Shown here: in pieces, positions 12,581-23,689 of the stretch
Layout: each line of letters begins with the position of its first letter
Position numbering within the stretch: position 1 is the stretch's first letter
NCBI GenBank assembly: GCA_029851415.1
Contig: CM056741.1
Location: 70,484,282-70,548,281, forward strand
Reading direction: 5' to 3'
DNA from: Eretmocerus hayati
Taxonomy: Eukaryota; Arthropoda; Insecta; Hymenoptera; Aphelinidae
DNA length: 64,000 nt
Program-made: the position numbers and the translations under genes
The notes under the pieces: generated by a model
The model's database searches: none
Told to the model about the DNA's origin: nothing
Seen by the model: only the letters and a program-made list of their open reading frames with translations

Positions 12581-13647
12581 GGGTGTTACTCCGGAACTTT
12601 CATCCGTCATTGAAAAACTAGAAAATGAAACAGCTCAACGCACGTCCCTGAAAATAGGAACGTCCGTGGGCACGTCCCTAGGATATCTGTGGCCTTTTGC
12701 CCACCTGTTTTTGTAGTATTAAGGGTTGCAAATCCACTTTTGTAACTGAAATAGGATCAGTGGCATCGCCAAAATCACGTTGATGATTTGAGCTCATAAT
12801 AATCCAGAATTTTTTGAGCAATCATTCAGCAAGATTTGCATTCTAACGAATTCTTTTGGATTTACGTACCATAACCTATGAGTGCTAGTGAGACAGTAAA
12901 TCTCCATGCGCTGCAGTTCACCTTCCAGCTGAGTGCACCTGTATATAGTGCAGCTATTCAATCCCAATGCATGGGTTTTTCCTATGCAGACTTCAATCTA
13001 CCGAAGAGGGATACGTTTTTTCTATTTCACTCCAACGTTGTAAGAAAAAATTCTTAAAATCAGACTTGTCGTCTGAAATTTAACATTCCAACGTTTGGGG
13101 GTCTGGTCTGATTCAATATATGTTTTTTGTCTGACTCTTCTCACAGTGGAAATGATGGTTGGACTCTAGGTAAAAAATTGTAAAACAATGTGGCTCGTCT
13201 CAAATTTCCCGCATTCATATTCTATTTTTTATAAAAGAAATATTAAAATTTGTGGTCAGTGTTGCAGCAAGAGTTTAGCGTGATCATCTTTGACTTGAGC
13301 AAGATTTGATTAAGTTTTGATTTCCAATTGTTAAAGTCGTACAGTTTGGGCAGAGATAGTACCACACCATCGGGTTCCTGGGGTAGTTTTCTTCAATACA
13401 TGAGCCATCAAATGCAGCTGAGATCAACGCGAAAAGTTGCGCGGCATCACCAAAATATCCTCGATAGAATATCCGCGAGACTGAACGAGAGTACCAACCA
13501 TTCTCGTTCAACTCGAAGTATTCCCATATGATCTTTCATAATTCTCGAAAGAATCACCTTTCATTCGATCATATCGGAGTCAAAGATATTTCATTGTAAG
13601 GCTTGGATGATAATATTCGCATTTTGATTTGGACCAATACACTCACG
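12581..13647. other. Gene-free stretch
   Basis: A short cluster of ACGTCC words with local palindromy occurs near 12635-12690. Otherwise I see nothing that supports a gene or repeat. Confidence 0.4.
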
Positions 13648-14118
13648 AGGGGAGCACCAACCTTGCGGGTCCTGAATCTTGACGAAACTTTGGGAATCAT
13701 CTTGTTTTGGTGGGAAATTAAGATACCCAAAAGAGTTTTGTCCGATGGGCTTCCTCTCCCGAGATACAGCTATGGATATTATAGCATTGGCCATAAGACC
13801 ATGTCGAAAAGTCGTACATATAGATATATGCTGATTGTAGGAAGTTAAGAAACAAGGTCGGTAATCCTTGCTTACACCTTAATTTTATAGTTTAATTTTA
13901 GTAATTCTTTTGTAAATTCATGTATAAGGGCAGTATTGCCCGTAAACATTAATAAATAAAAAAAATAAAAATATATCAACAATGCTAATCTCCATTGCTG
14001 TATCTAGGGATGAAAGGCCCATTGGACGGAACCATGGTGGTACCTTTGTCATTTACCAAAACAAGATGATTCCCAAATTTTCGTCAAGATCCAGCACCCG
14101 CAAGGTTGGTGCTCCCCT
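13648..14118. mobile_element. Foldback element family A, copy 1 (loop interrupted)
   Basis: The left arm begins AGGGGAGCACCAACCTTGCG at 13648 and the right arm ends with its inverse at 14118. The arms are about 150 bp each. Both contain the landmarks CATCTTGTTTTGGTGGG (inverted on the right), a CCCATTGGAC-type block and a GAGATACAGC-type block next to the loop. The loop shares AGCATTG...CCATGT...ACATATA with the other two family members. A foreign insertion of roughly 135 bp (13840-13978) splits the loop. Without it the element is about 335 bp, matching copies 2 and 3 (331 and 327 bp). Confidence 0.85.
13840..13978 (+). mobile_element. LINE-like 3' tail inserted in the foldback loop
   Basis: This AT-rich insertion is absent from the loops of the two sister foldback elements. 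It contains the short hairpin GGGCAGTATTGCCC followed by AATAAATAAAAAAAATAAAA, the usual look of insect non-LTR retrotransposon 3' ends (Jockey/I/LOA-like tails). The piece is only the last stretch of such an element, consistent with strong 5' truncation. The repeat at the edges (ATATAT) is too weak to fix the target duplication. Clade assignment is not possible from this tail. Confidence 0.55.
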
Positions 14119-14153
14119 TGTCACTTGTTCTCCTATAGGAGTACAAGTGACAA
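14118..14153. repeat. 36-bp palindrome at the junction of two elements
   Basis: TTGTCACTTGT is followed by the inner palindrome CTCCTATAGGAG and then the inverse ACAAGTGACAA, with one mismatched pair. It lies exactly between the end of the foldback element and the start of the GATCCAA element. Confidence 0.7.
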
Positions 14154-14998
14154 TCATTGGATGAGTTCATCCAATTGGATCAAATATTGGGATCCAGGCT
14201 TGATCCAAAAAGTCACGCTATTTGATCCAACCTTGATCCAATATTGGAGCAAGGGAGTGAACTGAGTGCCGCAGCGCGGCGCGCGCGTCATGACTCAATT
14301 TGCGTCGTCTGCACGTATATATGCATCAAAACATATGATGTGAATCTTGTTTGATTTTAGTTGCAGAATTTTTCTTTGAACTATCTTTAATTTTCCGTGA
14401 GAGCGTTTACAGTCAAAATTCTTATGTCAACTCTCATGTCTGGTTTTGTTCTCTCATGTCTCAAGTTCTGTTGTATGAAAGAATTGAATCGCCAACAAAT
14501 GATTTAGCCCAGGTACAACGAGTAAGGTCGTGAAAAGTTTTAGTTGGAGCTTTTTCAGTCGAGTCACTCAGATTCATCAAGAATACTCCGTAAACAATTC
14601 ATTCACGTTCTGAAATGTCATTCTGTGTCTAGAGATTAATCTGATATTTCAAGCTTTGTTGCATGAACCAAAGTGATCATTTCAATAAATCTCATGTTTT
14701 ATTCGAATGTACGAATTTTAAACGAGGAATATTGCATTAACAATGCGTTCAATGATCGAAAAAAAATCATATTTTGTTAATTGTCAATAGAATTGTTAAT
14801 ACATTTCTCTTCATTCCCACATCGTTTCAAAGTTCTACATCATTCCGACTTGCGTAATTTTGACCACGTTAGGTTAGTCATTGGAACTATTTGATCAAGT
14901 CTGGATCAAATAGCGTGACGTTCTTGGATCACATTGGATCAAGCTCTTCCAACATTTGACCCAATTGGATCATCACTGGACGACTTTTTTTAACAGGG
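14153..14998. mobile_element. GATCCAA-rich terminal-inverted-repeat element, copy 2
   Basis: The left arm (about 14156-14255) and right arm (about 14873-14998) are inverted and rich in TTGATCCAA words. They share the block CACGCTATTTGATCCA. The right end TTTTTTAACAGGG matches the end of copy 1 at 5396. The left end has lost or diverged from that terminus. A GC-rich patch (about 14265-14290) lies just inside the left arm, as in copy 1. The interior has no transposase-like frame. Confidence 0.65.
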
Positions 14999-17214
14999 AT
15001 ATTCAGCAACAATATTGCTAATCGCGAGTATATTCCACTTGTAAAATCCCGGAAGAGGTATACTTAGCGAGTAAATTGCAATCGTCAGCGTATCAGCTGG
15101 ATGCGAGAGCATATATCGAGCAAACGACTGCTGGCTTCATTGTTTTTTTACTCTCAAGCATGTCTCCGCAGCACATCAATCCGCTGACGGTAACTGGCCC
15201 TTTTTGCCGAGCTTTTTGCCCTCACAACCACACATACACACGGGCAACGGCGATGAAAGGCATTTATGCGACAATCGAAGGGCCTTAACGAGCGCTAGGT
15301 TTTATTTCATCGTCTCGAAACGAATGCGAATCAGGAGCGTGCACAAAGATAAAGTACAAAAGAAAGAGTTACAGGAGCGCGAAGCGAGCTGGACGGCTCC
15401 GAATCATAAAGTCGATATGCAAGTACGCGGATGCACGTTATGCCGATAATAATACAGTACACGTAAAGCCAAAGACGCCAGAGATGCGATCAATCGATCG
15501 ACGCGTGCTGGTCCCGTCGTCGCGTCTGCGAGCTGCTCTTCGACGAAGCTTTTTACGAGTCCGCAAGCTCATACCCTATACATACATGCTATTCCAAAGA
15601 AATATACGCGCTGGAGCAGCCTCGCATGGCCGAGTCATGAAACGTCGAACGCCAGTCGATGAAGTACTTATATCGCAGAGTCGGGTATATGTATATGGTA
15701 TATACGATGGGTTTTTTCTGCAACATCTCTCCAATCGAGTGCTCCTCCTCCTACTCCGATCTCGCGCTCATCCTCTTCCGTTCACTTCCAATCTTTTCCC
15801 CGTTGTCTCGACCTTTTTTCCACTCTTTGCCTGCTGTGTATGGGTTTTCGCGTCATGCGAGGCTGCAAACTTATTGGTAAATGTTCGAATGTAGCAGCCT
15901 TGACAAACGGTTCAATTTGCCACAAAGTCACTCTCTCGGATCTGAAAGCAAGAGCCGATGTAGCTCGGAGTCCACAACGTCTCTAAGCGATCGGCCCACT
16001 AGATATTGGTGCTTGGTGCACGCGGTGACACGGAGAATCGATCCGTGCATGGCGAGGCTTCGATAGCAGCACTTTTCGACGGATCTTCCATACGGCTGTG
16101 TGTGCTCTACCGACGCAATATTCGTTTGACCATTGATCCCTCTCGTGTTCTGTTTTGGAACGATCTGAGGAGTTGAAAAAGGAAAATACGAGTTCTTTGA
16201 ATAATAATCACAGCTACAATGAGTATACAAAGACGGTCTTCCAATCTTCTCAATCACGTGTTCAGGATAGTTTTGTGCCAATAACTCCGAGTGAAATCAG
16301 TAGGAGGGCACTTTTTCGAACGCTCGTTACAACGATTAAATTTTGACGGCCGAATGCACGTGAGATAATAGCCATCGAGACGTGGCACGATATCTGATCA
16401 GCTCAACTGTTGCTCACATTGTTCTGCCAATAAGCGATCACTCGCGCACACGCCATTCGGATTTCTCCATCATTAAAAGACCCTCGAACGGGATGTATGC
16501 AGTGACCCTTGCACAGGCAGTTCGTTGGTGGTGCGTGGGACGAGCTCGAAACGAAGGGCCGATCTTTCGTAACGCATCAGCGTAGGTGTCGAGGCAACTC
16601 GAGGATAACGCTTTGATCCTTCTCTATGCACGCAACCCACCATCTTCGTGTCCGATGTCGTTGCCCGCGAGCCAAAGGTCGCTCGTGAAATAAAAGCTCG
16701 CGTCGTTGGCAATGAATATATTGAACGGAAGAGTGAAAGCTACTACTATATGGGCCCGCTCAACGAGAGAGCAAAAATCGACCGATTTCACGCCTCGCGA
16801 CGCCCCATCTCGCCCGCAAACTCTTGATTCCTCTCTTTGCGAATATGAAATTTCACTCGGGAATCGAGCTGCACCGGATAGATCCCGTCCCGGCGGCGCG
16901 AGCTGAAAAGTGGGATGATATGGCTTGTGGAATATGAAGCGCTAAAGCTTTCTTCGAACGTATGTAATGGAAAGTGACGTGTGCCGTGAGCGATCGTCGA
17001 GAGAGGTAAAGTGTCTCCGAAGACAGCTGAGAAAACCGCTGCAGCGATATTCCCAATTGATATTCGCGTACACGAAAGCTGACTTTTGGTTAATCCAACT
17101 TGGATTGTGCGATCGGAGCTTTGAGCATTTTACCCAGGTGCAAAATTCTTCATTTCAAATTTGACATCAAATCTATTTTTGACAGGATACGAGAAATCGG
17201 TGATTTGGAAACTT
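14999..17214. other. Gene-free stretch with a CpG-rich island
   Basis: From about 15200 to 16950 the DNA is GC-richer with several frames of 60-136 codons on both strands, none with a recognisable domain. I could not assemble exons with convincing splice sites. Confidence 0.4.
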
Positions 17215-17545
17215 ACCAGGAGAGGTCATCACATCTGGATCACGAATTTGGCTGAAACTGTGGGAGTAGTCTTCTCTTGGTGCCAAAAGATGAAACCCAA
17301 AATTACAAACCCTAACGCTTGAGCGTTTCCGAGCTACACCCAAAAATATTAGCATTGTCCATATGGGCCCATGTTGAAAAATTAAACATATAGGTGTACC
17401 TGCCATGCTAATGTCCGTGGCTGTAGCTCGGAAACGCTTGAGCGTTAGGGTCTATAATCTTGGATTTCATCTTTTGGCACTAAAAGGAGACGATTTCCAA
17501 AGTTTCAGCCAAATCCGTGATCCGGATGTGATGACCTCTCCTGGT
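17215..17545. mobile_element. Foldback element family A, copy 2
   Basis: The 331-bp element begins ACCAGGAGAGGTCATCAC and ends with the inverse. The arms are about 145 bp, broken by a loop of about 40 bp. Arm blocks correspond position by position to copies 1 and 3 (GAAACTGTGGGAGTAGTC, TTGGTGCCAAAAGATG, GAGCTACA). The loop has the family signature AGCATTGTCCATATGGGCCC. The outermost 25 bp differ from copies 1 and 3, so this is a separate subfamily. It has no coding capacity. Transcribed, it would form a hairpin with a stem of about 145 bp. Confidence 0.85.
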
Positions 17546-17951
17546 TAGACAAGCATCTAATTACCAAAAATGAATGAAAATCTGTTTATTATGGTCATGA
17601 TGGGCTGTCCCACCATACACCGAAATTGAGAGACAAGTGAGACACTTTGAATGAGTGATGGTTATGATTTTGAGAAATTCACGGGCGAAGGACTGAATAG
17701 TTAAATCAAACCATGTATTATAGATTATGTTTGAATCCGATGCGATTCACGGACTCTATATCGGTGGTTCCGTGGAAACTTCGATATTTGGAGGTTTTGA
17801 ATATGTGCCAACCCCAATTCATATTTCCGAAAGTTATAAGATGTATTTTTCGACTTTTTGAAACATATAAAGTAAGAATAAACTCGCGCACGAATGTAAA
17901 TTTTTCCACTCATCAGTACCATAAGGTTAACATGGAGAGGTGCGGTAGCGT
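17546..17951. other. Gene-free stretch
   Basis: No gene is seen. A degenerate CACGGACTC near 17748-17757 may be a fourth, decayed copy of the motif cluster that follows. Confidence 0.35.
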
Positions 17952-18519
17952 CACACGGACCTGACATTTCGCCACTAAAATTGATCTCACGGCCAAACGG
18001 TTTGAGCTACAGCTTTGAGGTTTTAGAATTTTGATTTGACCATCAGATACTTTTAAAAAAATTGACTAGGAACTCTGTAGTCTCGCAATTAAGGGTCGCA
18101 CTTGTACCACACGGACCTGACATAAAAATTTAGCAAAACCAGATTTTCGCGGGAAAGAGCTGCGCAAAGTATGAAAATCAATTTCTTTCGGAATTCTGAG
18201 GCATGGAAAAATTGCGCCTGATGATTTCCTTTAAGAATGAATTGGTACGGGAAGACCTGGAATGAGACAAATACACATTCATCGAGGGAAACTGAGGGGA
18301 TAAAATTTCAAGTAAAATTGCGCCACAAAATGTGTGTGCTCCGCACACACGCAAAAAGTGGCCTTTGGGCTCTTATAGCAATGGGATTTGATGCTCAATG
18401 GCATCAGCATTGTATTTGATAAGTTGCCCGCCAAAATCCCTAACGAGCTTGTTGATGGTGCTACACACTCACTAAAGCCAAAAAATTGAAAAACCACAAC
18501 ACACGGACCTGACATTTTG
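17952..18519 (-). repeat. Inverted cluster of three GTCAGGTCCGTG motifs
   Basis: CACACGGACCTGACAT occurs at 17952, 18108 and 18500, the reverse complement of the motif at 1.9-2.7 kb. Measured from the G of GTCAG the steps are 156 and 392 bp. In reverse order this matches the 389 and 155 bp of the other cluster. The spacer sequences have diverged strongly. This is best read as a second, inverted, older copy of the same repeat family. Confidence 0.6.
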
Positions 18520-19532
18520 TCCCCTTTTTCGATGATAATTTTTTTCGATAGCCCCAGATTGAAAAACTAATGATTGCGCTAGGAAGAACATGAAAAAATA
18601 CATCGAAAGTAATGTTTGAGATTCTTTCCTGAAGAGTTTTAAGGGTTCGTACAAGCAGGCACCCATTATTTCAAAGTTTCCACAGATGTACCATATGTAT
18701 TTTCTTACGTATGGCATCCAAATTTACGACGTGCTTCGGACATTTGACTACGTCCTTCTTCAGGTAAACTAAAAAACTGAAACTTATCAACGTAGGTGTA
18801 GTGTTTTATGAAAACACATCGAGAGTCCATGAATAGTATTAGATTGAGAGATAGAATATCTCTGCTATTGGACATCAGAGTCTAAAACGAAACCAAAACA
18901 TAGATGTTGTAATTCATGATGAGGTCATGAAGTTGAATGATGATTTTAAACGAGATCACATTCCAAGAATGCAAAATTTTTGCGGATCGAGACTCAGATC
19001 CAGTCGCTTCGAACGAGCTCGTGTACTTTATGAGGCAATGAAAAAAAGAGCGTGAGACGAGTTATTCATGAGCGAGCGCATCAAATGAGGAAGATTTATC
19101 GATATGAAAAATTGGAGTGGGGAGACGGCCAGCCGAGGTCACGGCCGCGTGGAGCATCCATCCGAAGCCGAGTCAATCGATTTGAGAGGCGGTCAGCAGT
19201 TTGAGATACTTATCTAGCACATTCAATTCTGGATCGGCGACTTGCTTTGATTTGTGTATAACGTTAGATAAGTTCAATTACTTCAGATTAAAGCACTTTT
19301 GCTTTTTTGTCACGTCTATGAGAAAACAAAGGGCGCAGAGTCGCCCTGTAGGAAATGGAAGGGCAGCTATTTTTTAAAAATGATTTAACCTTCTGTTGAT
19401 TGAAGAATGAGAGGGGTCATTAGCTGTGAGGCGAATCGGTGTAAAGAAAAAACGAGAAAATCGAGTATGAAGTTCCTTTAAATGAATGAAGGCACAAGTT
19501 TTGATGAATCAAATCTTATTCATTGAACTCAC
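18520..19532. other. Gene-free stretch
   Basis: No supported gene or repeat. Short frames only. Confidence 0.45.
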
Positions 19533-19859
19533 AAGGGGAGCACCAACCTTGCGGAACACGGATCTTGATGAAACTCTGGAAATCATCTTGTTTTGGTGAG
19601 AAATGAGGGTACCCAAAAGGGTTTCGTCCAATGGGCCTCCTATCCTGAGATACAGCCATGGAGGTTAGCATTGTCAGTATATCTATATATGTGTGACTTT
19701 AACATGGGCCTATATGGACAATGCTAATTTCCATAGCTGTATCTCAGAATAGGAGGCCCATTGGACGAAACCCTTTTGAGTACCTTCATTTCTCACCAAA
19801 ACAGGATGATTCCCAAAGTTTCGTCAAAATCCAGGACCCACAAGGTTGGTGTTCCCCTT
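19533..19859. mobile_element. Foldback element family A, copy 3
   Basis: This is the cleanest member, 327 bp. The left arm starts AAGGGGAGCACCAACCTTGC and the right arm ends with its near-perfect inverse. The arms are about 140 bp and the loop is about 45 bp. The loop lies in the opposite orientation to copies 1 and 2. It has no open frame of interest. The flanks give no obvious target duplication, so the transposition mechanism is unknown. Confidence 0.88.
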
Positions 19860-20284
19860 ATCAGTGATGTCACAACAGTGCAGCCTACATCACATAAAAT
19901 ATTCTTAGTAATCGTACTCTCACACTCGTCAGCTACAGACACGCACGCAGACAAAATCGTTCGGTTATCCTCAACTCAACGTTCGGTTTGCGATGATTCG
20001 AGGAAAACGAGAGTCGAATCAGTATTAGAAGTATCTTGTCCCCGCGTGATGCAGCGAAGTATTAACTGCTTGGCAAACTGAATATTGTATTCTCCGTAAC
20101 GTTGAAAAAAAAAACGAGACGCAAGCAGTCTTTCGGTGCATAAGCTAAACCTGATGTGTAGAATTAACGCTCGAGAGGTGCTAATCCAATTTGCACACTT
20201 TGGTTAGACAATCCGGGCTATCTTGGTAGCTCATCATGCTTTCGCGGGACGGAAGCTATGGCATTAACGGTTAAGCTCGTCTGT
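19860..20284. other. Gene-free spacer before the hAT-like element
   Basis: I see nothing that supports a gene. The host target octamer ATTTGTTC lies at its right edge (20285-20292). Confidence 0.4.
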
Positions 20285-20296
20285 ATTTGTTCCAGG

Positions 20297-20772
20297 GTTT
20301 TTAACGAAACGAAACAAAACGTGATTTCTAATTTTGTTTCGTTCATTTTAGCAAGAACAAAACGGAAGAAAATTATTTTTAATTATGTTGAAGAAACAAA
20401 ACTAAACGAAAACCGAATCCGTCTTTCTTTTCATAAACGAAACTCAACAAAATGATTGTAATTAAGTTTCGTTGAATATTGTTTCTCAGAATTTATGTTT
20501 CGTTTAGTTTTGTTTATTCACGGGATAAACAAAACTCAATAATTTTGTTTAGTTTCGTGAATGAACGGAATTCAACAAAATTATCTTCTGATAAATATGT
20601 TTTGTTTTGTTTCTTAAAAACAAAACATGAACGAAATCATTCATAATCATGTTGCGATAAACGAAACCAAACAAAACTCTGTATGATTATGTTGAGGGTA
20701 AACGAAACTAAACATAAACAAAATGTCATTAAACAAAACGAAATAAAAATATTTTTGTTTAGTTCAGTTTGT
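20297..20772. repeat. Left subterminal AAACGAAAC array of the hAT-like element
   Basis: Degenerate words of the type AAACGAAAC, AAACAAAAC and their inverses TTTCGTTT/GTTTTGTT alternate over about 475 bp immediately inside the left terminus. Both orientations are mixed, so the array is not a simple tandem. In known hAT elements, short subterminal motifs bind transposase; that role here is inference. Confidence 0.75.
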
Positions 20773-20805
20773 CGAGAAGTTTGCCCCGACGGATCGTATT
20801 TAAAC

Positions 20806-21015
20806 CATAGACATAGAAGTATAGACTGCCGGTCCCGTATCTTCGCCGTTGACATCGAGGCTCCCCAATGAGAGTGAGAGAGACGCAACATAGGAATCGC
20901 ATGTTGAAAGCATGCGCCTTGGAGCATGCCGTCTCTCTCACTCTCACGCAAAGGCCTATGTCTCGATGACAACGGCGAGTATACGGGACCAGCAGTCTAT
21001 ACTTCTATGTCTATG
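20806..21015. mobile_element. 210-bp MITE with 8-bp target duplication
   Basis: The terminal inverted repeats begin CATAGACATAGAAGTATAG and extend for about 50 bp with few differences. The flanks carry the perfect octamer ATTTAAAC at 20798-20805 and 21016-21023. An 8-bp duplication fits hAT or P-type elements, and the CATAG start does not decide between them. It sits outside the inverted arms and has no counterpart on the right side of the composite, so it arrived independently. Confidence 0.88.
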
Positions 21016-21054
21016 ATTTAAACGCGGCATTTTTAGGTTAGAGTAATGAAGAAG

Positions 21055-22043
21055 TATATTACGCAACAAGTGCGAGAAGGTCAATTTCCGCACAAGTTGC
21101 CAAACGAGTGAGAGAAGTTGATATTCACGCATACTAGCGTGCGTAAATATGTACTTCTGGGTGTGCGAGAAGTTTTGAAGTGTGCGCACGGAGAGAAATG
21201 AGCGGGTATATTTCACGCACCACGCTCAGCGGAGGTTAGAAACTACCCGTCTCTGTTTTGAAATGAAGCGCCACGCCGAACTTTTCTGAACTAACCCCTG
21301 ATTTTCCGTGCGGGGTTGTCTTTTGTCCGACGAGAAGCAAAAAATATGCGCCGGGTGAGAAAAAATCGCCGCTGCGCCTAATAGATTTTACGGGGCGCTC
21401 TCAATTGACCGGCGCGCGAGCGCGGCTATTTACATTATGCTCGTATGTATATAACGCAGAAATTCTCAATTATTGCTCCGGCATATGTAGTATATGGCAA
21501 AAAGTTGCCTTGAGAAATCAAGAGCCGTAGGCGTGCACGATTTTGGTGCAATACTTCTTTTCTCATCACGTAAAATCCTGTAATGCAGCCTTGAATACGA
21601 GAGGTTCACGTGACAATTACCTACAAGTCGCTATTTAATTTGGTGCAAATTTGAATCAATTTTATTGTCCATTTAATTAATATCTTTGCTCAACTGCATA
21701 AAATACGAGGCTCAATTTCAAAAATTTCAAGAGCGTTTTGATGCCAAGAATTATCAAATCCGTATGTAATCTGTAAAGCATGATATACCTCATGGGCTCT
21801 TACTTTACATACAAAATCTCAACAAATCATCGTAAGGAGCGTGGTAGCTTCGGGGTCAAGTCTCGGACTCACGTGTGAGAGGTCAAGGTTCGAGCCCCGA
21901 TCATAGAATTTTTTTTTCTTTTTTTTCTCTTCTTCAAAAATCTCTCCTTGAAAAATGGCACACTTATACTCCCATATATTCTGATCAAAATCGAGAGTGG
22001 AATCAAAAATCGCACAATCACATCAGCCGTGAGTTGGAGATAT
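21055..22043. repeat. Left arm of the large inverted repeat
   Basis: This segment is the reverse complement of 23561-24785 (minus the MITE there). From about 21530 to 21960 only scattered single-base differences are visible. The outer 200 bp, which contain TGCGAGAAGT-like words, differ by indels. The inner edge is GTTGGAGATAT at 22034-22043, after which homology stops abruptly. The arm contains a tRNA-like sequence and the empty target site TAA (21379-21381) of the Harbinger-like MITE present in the other arm. Confidence 0.88.
21838..21918 (+). other. tRNA-like Pol III module, left arm
   Basis: TAGCTTCGGGG at 21845-21855 matches the A-box consensus except at one position. GGTTCGAGCCC at 21887-21897 matches the B box fully. 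The boxes start 42 bp apart, as in tRNA genes, and a T-run begins at 21909. A CTCACGTGTGAG palindrome occupies the anticodon-arm position. Acceptor, T and anticodon stems do not pair correctly, so this is not a functional tRNA. A tRNA-derived SINE head or a tRNA-like repeat is more likely. Confidence 0.45.
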
Positions 22044-22297
22044 GCCTCGATATGGCTGTTTCATGGGATATCAATAAGTCTGAGTCGGTCCTCAAAGACT
22101 CGTCCTCATTGAGTGATTATTTTGAGTCGTGGAAGATTGAGTAATAACATTTTGTGCTGCGGTCGTCGATTTCTAGAAACATCTGAAAAAGTTACGAACT
22201 CACGAGTGTCTGAGAGACGTATTGTAGGGGAATAATCATAATCACTCATATTTATATTATTCATATTTATATAATTGATGATTATAATCAATAACTA

Positions 22298-23257
22298 CCG
22301 TAAACCGGGGTGAATGTGTCCACCGGGGTGAATGTGTCCGCTTTCGCCAAAAAGATTGTCAGCATCATATCTTCGCTTCTATAGCACCTACAGAAACCTG
22401 CAGGGGGTCATTTTGGAGCTTGAAATCTTTAATTTCCAAATAAATAACCTCAATTCCATGGAAATGGACTCTAAAGTACTTTCTTTGCTATTTAATCAAG
22501 TTTGAAAACTAATGTCCCTAAAAAACAGGTTTTTTGTGGCTAGCAGAGAATTTTGACGCGTTAGCTCGAAATAAACCACGTGATCGTGTTTAGACGATAA
22601 TTTTGCGTTGGAAACTCATGGTGAGTTACCCCGCGCAAGGGAAAATTTTTTTTCCTCGTGATCTCAACACAGCGAGTATTATTGCAAAAACAGGTTTTCA
22701 TGAAGAAACAGTTCTGAAATCAACCCAGTGCCTCAACGGCTAACGGACAATTTTTTTCTGAAAAGTATGTGATACAAAGAAGAAAATTTGACCTTAAACG
22801 TTCAAATTGATCTATTCTAGCCCGTATTGTGATTTTTTGAAGATTTATTGCAAATTTTGATTTTTTTTTTCAAATACCAGGTGGACTACTTAGCTCATAT
22901 GACCACAAGGTTGCCTTGTATCGTTTCAAAACCACTGGGATCATATTTAGCGGGTCAAAATACGTAGGATAACGTATCTTGATATGCATTCAAAATCTTT
23001 AATTCACGAGCTATGCGCTTCAGACGCAGGCGAGGCATAGGGGGACACATCCACCCCTGTCGACGGGGTGAATGTGTCCACCCTGTTTTTTGCAGTTTTT
23101 GAAAAACCGTGGGATCAAAGTCAGAATCTGACAACGGGATCTTGTAGCTGAGCTCAAGACTCAAATTTTTACTACCCATACATTATGTTTGGCATGAATA
23201 AGACCAAGCAAATCACAGTGGAAGGTCAAAAGTGTACCACATTCACCCCGTTTACGG
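22298..23257. mobile_element. TA-flanked element with reiterated GGGGTGAATGTGTCC motif
   Basis: The ends are CCGTAAACCGGGGTGAATGTG and, inverted, CCGTAAACGGGGTGAATGTG. Both are flanked by TA (22296-22297, 23258-23259), as in Tc1/mariner insertions. CGGGGTGAATGTGTCC also occurs directly behind the left end (about 22324) and internally at about 23064. The 960 bp have no transposase frame. The element occupies most of the spacer between the two inverted arms. Confidence 0.7.
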
Positions 23258-23689
23258 TATGTATAATAATTATTAATAATTATTACATCCTTCGAAGAGG
23301 AAGTATCTTGAGCGATAATCCAAGTCTTTCTTCGAATCTATCTTTCGTCAACCTTCCATATACTTACGAGAAATAGCGAGTTTGTCCGTGAATTCAGTTC
23401 CATGGTATATTCCCATATCGCGCTACAACTTGATGGATATACTTTCAAACTGGCACCATTTCTTCCGAACTAACCAACACCTTCTCAAGCTCGTGTTAGA
23501 TTTGAGTATTCTCATTTGAAAATTATGAGCTTTAGAGCAAAATTTATAGTTTTCTAACTGTATATCTCCAGCTCACGGCTCATGTGATTGTGCGGTTCTT
23601 GAGTTCACTCTCGATTCTGACCAGAATATATAGGAGTATGAGTGTGCCATTTTTCAAGGAGAGATTTTTGAAGAAGAGAAAAAAAAGAA

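Noticed and set aside
19761..20081. 106-codon plus-strand frame
   Set aside because: It begins inside the right arm of a foldback element and continues into flanking DNA; not a gene.
21838..21905. Functional tRNA gene
   Set aside because: A and B boxes are good but the acceptor, anticodon and T stems do not pair.
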